A stretch of DNA of 36,693 bases from Ga0074130 sp035492055 (GTDB lineage: Bacteria > Pseudomonadota > Gammaproteobacteria > Burkholderiales > Rhodocyclaceae): positions 1 to 36,693 of the forward strand of contig DATJJR010000049.1 in the NCBI GenBank assembly GCA_035492055.1, written 5' to 3'. A program made the position numbers and the translations under genes. Below the pieces are notes generated by a model that had not been told where the DNA came from, did no database searches, and saw only the letters and a list, made by a program, of their open reading frames with translations. Shown here one piece after another: positions 30,460 to 36,693 of the stretch; the first letter of the stretch is position 1, and each line of letters starts with the position of its first letter.

Positions 30460-32325
30460 ATGTACGCATCGTTTATTGCCTTTCTCAGTCGTTTCGACCC
30501 GCGCCACCGCCTGTCTACTGCCATCGGCTGGCTGGTTTTCGGCCTTGCCTTCACGCTTGCCCTCGTCGCAGCGGCCTGGGTTGGCCAGATTGTCCGCACC
30601 AATCTGATCCAGCAGCACAACCTGCGCTTGTCGAGCACGGCCGATCACATTGCGTCGGAATTGAATCTTGCGTTGTCGCTTCGCCTGCAATCCGTCAGTC
30701 TGTCAGCAGCCATGCTGTCGGGCGACATTCGCAGCAAAGACAAGGCCAATCTTCAGCGCGTACTTGCAGACGTACAACAGAACTTCCCCGATTTCGTCTG
30801 GATTGCTGCGGGCGACGCCGATGGACATATCGTCGCTTCGACCGACCCCAAGGTTATCGGCGGCAATGTTTATCTCTACACATGGGCCTCCCAGGGCCAA
30901 ATCGTGCCGTGGATCGAAGAGGGTGTGAGCTACAACGATCAGGGGCGCAAGGAGCTGCATTTCATCAAGCTGACCGCGCCGATCCGCGGCGACAACGGCA
31001 GCGTACTCGGCGTGATTGCCGCACGTATGGCCTGGGATTGGGTGCAGGAGCTGGCGGACGATATCAATCGCAGCATGAATCATGCGTCGCGCGAGGAGTG
31101 GTTGCTCATCGATCGCCACAACATCGTTCGCGTCGGCCCAAAGGAACTGCTCGGTCAACCGTGGGAAGAGCCGACCCCGCCGATTCCGGCCGTCTTGTCG
31201 GAATACGGCTTGGGCAGTCTGCCGCCTAATCTTGCGCTCTACAAACTCAATGCCGGTCGCAGTTATCTCGTAGCGCAGGCACGCGCGGAAGACAACGAGT
31301 CGCTTGAGCAACTTGGCTGGCATGTCGTGGTCGTACAGCCGCTGAACGAAGTCATGGATTTCGCCACGCGTGTTCAATACCAGATCGCCAGCGTGCTGCT
31401 CGGACTAGGCCTAGCGGCAACCGTGCTCGGTTTTTCGCTCGCACGCCGCCTGACACGGCGCGTGCGCCTGATCGCTCGTTCCGCTGATGATGTTCTGGCG
31501 GGTACCGCAAAACAGATAGCCGTGCCTGATGGGCAGGATGAGGCCGCGCGCCTTGGTGCGGCACTGGACCGTTTGTTGCGTGCACTGCAACGTGAACGCG
31601 ACGATTTGCGCAGTCTCAATGCCGAACTCGATCAACGCGTTGCGGCACGTACCCAGGAAATTCAGCGCCTTGCCGAAGAGGCCCGCTACGCCGCCGTCGT
31701 GCGTGAACGCCTCAAGATCGCACGTGACTTGCACGACACGCTGGCGCATTCGATGATGGCGATGCTGACCGAAATTCGCTTGCTCAAGAAGATCGCTGCC
31801 ACGCAGCCGGAGGCATTGGCGGATGAGTTGGCCGAGGCCGAAAAGGCCGCACATCAAGGCTTGCAAGAGGCACGTGCCGCCATCGGGCAAATTCGCTACA
31901 ACCCGGCTCGTGACGTCGGTCTGGGCGTTGCGCTGCAGGATCGCCTGAGGCTTTTTGGCGAACGTACCGGTATCGATACAAGCATCGATTGCGATCCCGC
32001 ACTGGCAACCTTTTCCGAGGAGCGTGCGGAAACATTGTTCCGCATTACTGAGGAAGCATTACGCAATGTTGAAAAGCACGCCGGTGCCAATCGCGTCACG
32101 ATCAGCTTCAATACCATGCAAGGCAATGGTCGGACCTTGCTGTGCCTGCGCATCAGCGACGACGGTATCGGTTTCGATCCCCATGCACCACATCCGGGGC
32201 ATTACGGTCTTGTGGGGTTGCGCGAGCAGGCGAATCTGATCAACGCGCAGATCGACATTCTCAGTCAGCCGGGGCAGGGTACGCAAATTGTCGTAATGCT
32301 GCCTTTGGCGTCTGACGTCGACTAG
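30460..32325 (+). CDS. Sensor histidine kinase of the NarX/HisKA_3 type
   Basis: A 621-residue membrane kinase. One helix (about 19-42) precedes a periplasmic CACHE-like sensor (about 45-300), then a second helix (about 308-330), HAMP, a coiled coil (about 385-415), the HisKA_3 dimerisation domain with His425 (ARDLHDTLAHS), and an ATPase domain (EEALRNVEKHA, SDDGIGFDP, YGLVGLREQ). This architecture pairs with NarL-type regulators, and one is encoded divergently next door. I use ATG 30460 (MYASFIAF); the frame is open to TTG 30433, but that would start inside an inverted repeat. The ligand is unknown. The sensor lacks the P-box seen in nitrate sensors, so a nitrate role is not supported. Confidence 0.93.
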   Translation: MYASFIAFLSRFDPRHRLSTAIGWLVFGLAFTLALVAAAWVGQIVRTNLIQQHNLRLSSTADHIASELNLALSLRLQSVSLSAAMLSGDIRSKDKANLQRVLADVQQNFPDFVWIAAGDADGHIVASTDPKVIGGNVYLYTWASQGQIVPWIEEGVSYNDQGRKELHFIKLTAPIRGDNGSVLGVIAARMAWDWVQELADDINRSMNHASREEWLLIDRHNIVRVGPKELLGQPWEEPTPPIPAVLSEYGLGSLPPNLALYKLNAGRSYLVAQARAEDNESLEQLGWHVVVVQPLNEVMDFATRVQYQIASVLLGLGLAATVLGFSLARRLTRRVRLIARSADDVLAGTAKQIAVPDGQDEAARLGAALDRLLRALQRERDDLRSLNAELDQRVAARTQEIQRLAEEARYAAVVRERLKIARDLHDTLAHSMMAMLTEIRLLKKIAATQPEALADELAEAEKAAHQGLQEARAAIGQIRYNPARDVGLGVALQDRLRLFGERTGIDTSIDCDPALATFSEERAETLFRITEEALRNVEKHAGANRVTISFNTMQGNGRTLLCLRISDDGIGFDPHAPHPGHYGLVGLREQANLINAQIDILSQPGQGTQIVVMLPLASDVD

Positions 32326-32335
32326 ATCCGACGTC
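32314..32335. other. Inverted repeat across the kinase stop codon
   Basis: GACGTCG (32314-32320) and CGACGTC (32329-32335) flank an eight-base loop containing the TAG stop of the kinase. It sits at the convergent end of the kinase and Hsp70 genes, only 15 bases apart, and probably ends transcription weakly (no T run). Confidence 0.45.
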
Positions 32336-32340
32336 TGAAG

Positions 32341-33600
32341 TCAGCCGTAACGGCGTGCTGCTTCGACGGCCAGCCCGGCGCCGATGCTGCCGAAGAGATC
32401 GCATTCCATCGCTTGCGCCTGCGGCAACAGGGCGGCGATACGTGAACGCAGGCGGGGGATGCCGCTGGAGCCACCGGTGAAAAGCACGGTATCCACTGTA
32501 TCTGCCTTGATGCCGGCATCGACAAGCAGTTGCGATACGGTTTGCGCGACTTGATCGTGCAGCGGTTCGCTGGTCTGCTCAAATGCTTTGCGCGTCAATG
32601 TTTCGGCAAGCCCTTCTTCCAGTGCATCGAGGCGGAGTTTCACGCTCGCCTGGTTGGACAACGCGATCTTGGCCTGTTCGACCTCATTGGCAAGCCAATG
32701 CCCGGTACGGGTTTCGAGGAGTGTCAACAGGCGCGAGGTCTTCGCCGGCTCCTGACTGTCGAGGAGCATGGCTTTCTGCTCGGCCATGCTTTGGCGCGTG
32801 TAGGCAGCGTTGATGGTGTGCCAGGTGGCAAGTGTGAAGAAAATGCTGGACGGCATTTCGCGTCCGGTTTTCAGCAGACTGCGGTAGCCAAGCATCGGCA
32901 TGACGCCATCGAGATTCAATTGGCGATCGAAATCCGTTCCACCGATGTGCACACCGCCGGTGGCGAGTACATCGTTCTTGCGTTCAGCTTGTCGTGCGCG
33001 TTCGGGGGAGAGTCGAATCAACGAGAAGTCCGATGTGCCGCCGCCGATGTCGGCGACAAGGACGAGCTCTTCGCGCGCGATGGTTGTTTCGTAGTGATAC
33101 GCCGCAGCGATGGGCTCGTACTGAAAACTAATGTCGCGAAAGCCTACGCTGCGCGCGACTTCGGCCAGCGTATTTTCCGCAGCCTTGTCGGCAGCTTCAT
33201 CACCATCGATGAAATGCACGGGCCGGCCCAATACGACGCGCTCGAATGTGCTGCCGTTGTGTGTGTCGATACGATGCTTCAATTCGCCAATGAACTGGCG
33301 CAACAGGTCGCGAAAGGGCAGGGCTCGGCCATTCACTTCGGTTTGTCCATCGATGAGACTGCTGCCGAGCAGGCTTTTCAGCGAGCGCATCAGCCGGCCT
33401 TCGTATCCCGCCAGGTAATCAATTAGACCGGCGCGGCCGAAGCGCGTAACGTCGTCCTCGGCGTTGAAAAACACGACCGACGGCAGCGTGACTTTATCGC
33501 CCTCGAGCGGCATGAGTTCGGCATGGCCGGACACGATACGGGCAGCAGTGGAGTTGGAAGTACCGAAATCGATACCGCAGGCAGCAGAAGTACGGGTCAT
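32341..33600 (-). CDS. Hsp70-family protein, YegD type
   Basis: A 419-residue protein made only of the Hsp70/actin-like ATPase domain. Phosphate 1 is GIDFGTSNS near the N-terminus. Phosphate 2 is VADIGGGTSDFS, followed by GGVHIGGTDFDRQL. The adenosine motif is LFTGGSSGIPRL near the C-terminus. It ends soon after, so the peptide-binding domain of DnaK is missing, as in YegD. The role of YegD-like proteins is not settled. The frame is open upstream to 33705, but that extension (many Arg and Cys) looks untranslated. ATG 33600 (MTRTSAACGIDFG) places the nucleotide site at the expected position. No DnaJ or GrpE gene is nearby. Confidence 0.93.
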   Translation of the reverse strand: MTRTSAACGIDFGTSNSTAARIVSGHAELMPLEGDKVTLPSVVFFNAEDDVTRFGRAGLIDYLAGYEGRLMRSLKSLLGSSLIDGQTEVNGRALPFRDLLRQFIGELKHRIDTHNGSTFERVVLGRPVHFIDGDEAADKAAENTLAEVARSVGFRDISFQYEPIAAAYHYETTIAREELVLVADIGGGTSDFSLIRLSPERARQAERKNDVLATGGVHIGGTDFDRQLNLDGVMPMLGYRSLLKTGREMPSSIFFTLATWHTINAAYTRQSMAEQKAMLLDSQEPAKTSRLLTLLETRTGHWLANEVEQAKIALSNQASVKLRLDALEEGLAETLTRKAFEQTSEPLHDQVAQTVSQLLVDAGIKADTVDTVLFTGGSSGIPRLRSRIAALLPQAQAMECDLFGSIGAGLAVEAARRYG

Positions 33601-33642
33601 GCGATGGAAGCGAGAATTAAGGCAGTTTCGGCGAGGCAGCGT

Positions 33643-33660
33643 TGCCATGCTGCCATGGCA
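33643..33660. other. Inverted repeat between HD-GYP and Hsp70 genes
   Basis: TGCCATG (33643-33649) pairs with CATGGCA (33654-33660) around CTGC, 43 bases upstream of the Hsp70 start on the minus strand. It could be an operator or a weak hairpin ending the HD-GYP transcript. It is not a CIRCE element. Confidence 0.35.
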
Positions 33661-33769
33661 TTGCAGCTTGTTCCGTGTGACGATTTGATGGGGAGTTAAC
33701 CGCACGGGCGGCGGATTTTACTACATGCGTTCGCCGATTCTTGTCGCCCCTTGTGCCGGTCTGATGCGC

Positions 33770-36679
33770 TCAAGCCAGCATCTTGTCGATATCGACTTCA
33801 TCGATGAGAGCCGGCTGCATGTAGGTGTGAGCATATGTTCTGTAAACCCCAGAGCGCAGAAAGAGCTCGAACAACTCAGGATCAATGTGCTGGCTGTTTT
33901 TCATGCGGCTCATGATGTCGATGGCTTCCGATAGTGTTTTGCCTTTTTTGTAAGGGCGGTCGGTTGCCGTCAGCGCTTCAAAAATATCGGCGATGGCCAT
34001 CATGCGCGCGACCGGGCTCATTTCGTCCTTGTGCAATCGTTTCGGATAGCCAGTGCCGTCCATTTTTTCGTGATGGCCGCCGGCGATTTCCGGTACGTTC
34101 TGCAAATGACGCGGAAAGGGCAGTGCCGACAGCATGATGATGGTCTGCACAATGTGCTCGTTGATCTTGTAGCGTTCTTCGTCTGACAGGGTGCCGCGAC
34201 TGACAGTCAGATTGTGCATCTCACCGCGGTTGTACTGCAGCTCGGGCACCTGTATGTGAAATCCCCACGGATTGTCCAACTGGATTTTTTCGGATTCGCG
34301 ACGCTTGATCCTGTGCTCCGGCTTGTCGGCGAGCACACGTTCTTCTACGGGCAGAGACATTCGAGATTCACTGTCCTTGCGTTCCCGTTCTTCATGCGAG
34401 ATGCCCAGGCGATCATCAAGCGTACGCATCCACGTGCGTGAAGCAATGCGTGTGAGGCGGTCAATCTTTTCCGGTGCCATGAACTCGCCGCCCTCGTTGC
34501 ATTCGGCAATAAATGCAAAGTCCGCGTCGAGTTGAGCCAGTTCACTTGCCAGCTCGGCTTCGGCCGTTGTTGTCGGCCTACCTGCGGCTACGGCCTTGAG
34601 GCTGCGGATTTCGGCGTCGCGCTTGAGTACTTCGAAACGCATGCGTACTTCGTGGATGCGGTCGTAGATGGTTTCCAGTTTGGTCGCCTTGTCGACAACG
34701 TACTCCGGCGTTGTCACCTTGCCGCAGTCGTGTAGCCACGAGGCAATGTGTACGGCTTCCCATTCATCGTCATTCAGATTGAAGTTTGCATACGGGCCGG
34801 TTTTGGCCTCGCAAGCGGCGCGCGCCAGCATTTTGGTCAGCACTGGTACACGCTCGCAATGGCCGCCGGTATACGGACTCTTGGCATCAATGGCGCCGGC
34901 GATGAGCTTGGTGAATGCTTCGAATAGTGCTTTCTGGTCGCGGATCAGACCGCGGGTTTCGAGCGAGCTGCTGGCCGAATCGGAAATGGCGCTGGCGAAC
35001 GCGAGCTGTGCGGCATCCATCGGTGTCTGGCGTTGCAGGATCATGATACCGAGCAGGTCGCGTTGACGATTCAGCAATGGCACACATACCCAGTACGAAA
35101 TGCCATTCTCACGCACCAGTGCATTCAATCCGAATTGTGCGCATTCACTGGGTGAAAGTGGTGCGTCTTGTGCTTCCTGTTTTGCGATGGTTGCCTTGAT
35201 CGACGCAGGTGCATCCGATAGCGACATGGAATGCAGTGCAGTGGTGAACTCCTCATTGTTGTCGGTGAAGGCGACGCAAGGAGTCAGGACCTCTGCTTCG
35301 GCAAGATAGAGTGCACCAGCGGACGCATTGCTGACATTCATGGTTTCCCTCAGCAGCATGGACAGCAAAGCCTCGAAATTTTTCTCGGCAGCAACGGCGT
35401 GCGTAATGGTCATGAACTTGCGTATTGCACGCTTCATGAGTCCCATGGTTTCAGCCAATGCATGAACCTCGGTGATGATTGAGCTGGCTTGAACCGGTGC
35501 GCTGAAGTCGAAATGGCGTATCGCCTCCGCTTCTTTCGACAGCATGCGAATCGAGCGTGAAATGATGCGTGCAGTCAGATAAATCACGGGAATGGCCGCC
35601 AGCATGATCAAGAAAACGCTGATGATCGATGCCGAGCGTATTTTCAATGCAACGGCGAACAGCTCTTTTTCGGGGATTGCCGTAATCAAGTAGAGCGGTT
35701 CGGCCCCCTTGAGTCGGAGCGGTTGCACCGTGATTTGCCACTCACCGTCGGGCAGCGATACCAGGCGAGATACCTTGTCCCGATCCTGCGCTTCGCGGAT
35801 GGCGGCTGACAGGCCTTGCATCGGTGTAATGCCGAAAGCATCGATGTCGCGCAGTTCAGGATTGGCCGATGAGGTGTTGGTCTGCACGAGCAGGCTGGCC
35901 TGGTTTTCGTACGCGATGACCTTGCCGTCGGCACGGATGATGGCTAGCTGGCTGTCCGGCGTAATCTTTTGCCTGTGCAAGACTTCACCCAGCGCATCCA
36001 GCGGAATATCAGCGCCGACGACGGCGCTGCCATTACCCATACGCCGCGCGATGGTGACACCAACCTTGGGGGACGAATAAAACGGGTAGGGCTGCGTTGT
36101 GATCGTTGCCAGTGTTTTCTGCGCTTGCAAATACCAATCACGCAAGCGCGGATCGTAATTTGCCGGATACGTTGGCCTGTCTTCTTCGCTTAACAGACCA
36201 AGTGTCTCATCCAGATAAAAAATCTTGCCGATGGAGTTTTCGGGTTTGCGTTCGATGCTGCGCACGATGAAGCGGGTACCTTCTGGCGCCTTCAATTTCA
36301 GGCGCTCATCCTCGTTAGCTAATCGTTGCAGCAGGAAAAAATCGCCCGTGTTGTAACCAATGTAGAGACTCGAAACGCCGGCCGATTCCTGCAGAGGCAC
36401 GGACATCGCCTTGATGTTTACCATGCGCTCTTGCAAGGTTTTTGCCTGGAGCAATGGCCCTTGCGCGAATATCTCGACGGTCGTCTGCACAGGACCGACC
36501 ATGCCGTGAATCTCGCTGACCACTTCGCGACCCGCACGGTGCGTCAAATCTTCCGCTGATGCCGCCAACATATCGCGCGACATGCGATAGCCGATCGTCG
36601 TAATCGCGCCGCTGATGATGATGGTCATCAGAAGAAACAGCGTGGACAAGTGAATATGCAGAGGCAGCTTGAAACGCAT
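33770..36679 (-). CDS. dCACHE-HAMP-GAF-HD-GYP cyclic-di-GMP phosphodiesterase with split catalytic domain
   Basis: A 969-residue membrane protein. The order is helix (about 12-31), periplasmic dCACHE sensor (33-345), second helix (about 350-372), HAMP (to about 425), GAF-like domain (about 440-600) and an HD-GYP domain (about 610-960). The HD pair is His650-Asp651 (SWLHDCGK) and the GYP is Gly877-Pro879 (HHEKMDGTGYP), both intact. About 225 residues separate them, against roughly 60-70 in ordinary HD-GYP proteins. The extra stretch (about 675-820) is charged and helical. HD-GYP proteins hydrolyse cyclic-di-GMP to pGpG or GMP. GGAG lies ten bases before ATG 36679. The gene is complete; its promoter lies outside the window. 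Confidence 0.94.
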   Translation of the reverse strand: MRFKLPLHIHLSTLFLLMTIIISGAITTIGYRMSRDMLAASAEDLTHRAGREVVSEIHGMVGPVQTTVEIFAQGPLLQAKTLQERMVNIKAMSVPLQESAGVSSLYIGYNTGDFFLLQRLANEDERLKLKAPEGTRFIVRSIERKPENSIGKIFYLDETLGLLSEEDRPTYPANYDPRLRDWYLQAQKTLATITTQPYPFYSSPKVGVTIARRMGNGSAVVGADIPLDALGEVLHRQKITPDSQLAIIRADGKVIAYENQASLLVQTNTSSANPELRDIDAFGITPMQGLSAAIREAQDRDKVSRLVSLPDGEWQITVQPLRLKGAEPLYLITAIPEKELFAVALKIRSASIISVFLIMLAAIPVIYLTARIISRSIRMLSKEAEAIRHFDFSAPVQASSIITEVHALAETMGLMKRAIRKFMTITHAVAAEKNFEALLSMLLRETMNVSNASAGALYLAEAEVLTPCVAFTDNNEEFTTALHSMSLSDAPASIKATIAKQEAQDAPLSPSECAQFGLNALVRENGISYWVCVPLLNRQRDLLGIMILQRQTPMDAAQLAFASAISDSASSSLETRGLIRDQKALFEAFTKLIAGAIDAKSPYTGGHCERVPVLTKMLARAACEAKTGPYANFNLNDDEWEAVHIASWLHDCGKVTTPEYVVDKATKLETIYDRIHEVRMRFEVLKRDAEIRSLKAVAAGRPTTTAEAELASELAQLDADFAFIAECNEGGEFMAPEKIDRLTRIASRTWMRTLDDRLGISHEERERKDSESRMSLPVEERVLADKPEHRIKRRESEKIQLDNPWGFHIQVPELQYNRGEMHNLTVSRGTLSDEERYKINEHIVQTIIMLSALPFPRHLQNVPEIAGGHHEKMDGTGYPKRLHKDEMSPVARMMAIADIFEALTATDRPYKKGKTLSEAIDIMSRMKNSQHIDPELFELFLRSGVYRTYAHTYMQPALIDEVDIDKMLA

Positions 36680-36693
36680 GACAACCGATCTCC

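Noticed and set aside
402..36679. A mobile element, phage or defence island hidden in the window
   Set aside because: I found no integrase, transposase, terminal repeats, toxin-antitoxin pair or nuclease-helicase set. All large frames belong to ordinary chromosomal families.

Overview
The window reads as an ordinary chromosomal segment of a Gram-negative betaproteobacterium. The Burkholderiales, possibly Oxalobacteraceae, fit best. Reasons are the LolC/LolD lipoprotein-export pair, a DUF3455 lipoprotein, a Par27-like periplasmic parvulin, an RpfE-type gene joined to recJ, an oxalate/formate-type antiporter and moderately GC-rich coding. The family placement is inference. I see no rRNA, tRNA, CRISPR array, insertion sequence, integrase or phage gene.

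Layout. 1-204 is the tail of a D-2-hydroxyacid dehydrogenase, closed by a terminator. 402-3338 (minus) is a tight molybdenum-cofactor set, moaA-mobA-moeA, downstream of prfB (3406-4510), which carries the classical +1 recoding site. 4511-13656 is an accessory block. It holds a chemoreceptor without a sensory domain paired with a membrane NIT-like protein, an AraJ-type MFS pump, a PAS-PAS-GGDEF-EAL protein, several small or unknown genes, a lipoprotein, and a large YeiH/PF03601 permease with a 46-residue membrane peptide behind it. 13657-22569 is conserved housekeeping: RpfE-type gene and recJ (minus), then lolC-lolD and purL (plus). 22640-24358 holds a four-fold-repeat membrane protein (COG4705 type) and the parvulin.

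From 24501 to the right edge the region is signalling-rich. It has a dCACHE-GAF hybrid histidine kinase, an OxlT-like antiporter preceded by a 439-bp gene-free segment full of repeats, a divergently transcribed NarL-type regulator and sensor kinase, a YegD-type Hsp70, and a dCACHE-HAMP-GAF-HD-GYP protein whose HD-GYP domain is split by a large insertion.

How it fits together. Cyclic-di-GMP synthesis/degradation (GGDEF-EAL, HD-GYP), chemotaxis and two-component genes suggest a free-living, environment-sensing organism. The molybdenum-cofactor genes and the NIT-like domain would suit nitrate metabolism, and the antiporter suits oxalate use. No nitrate reductase or oxalate catabolic enzyme lies in the window. 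The observations I would follow up first are the repeat-rich segment upstream of the antiporter, the two-gene chemoreceptor/NIT arrangement, the 46-residue peptide beside the PF03601 permease, the four-fold repeat membrane protein and the split HD-GYP domain.
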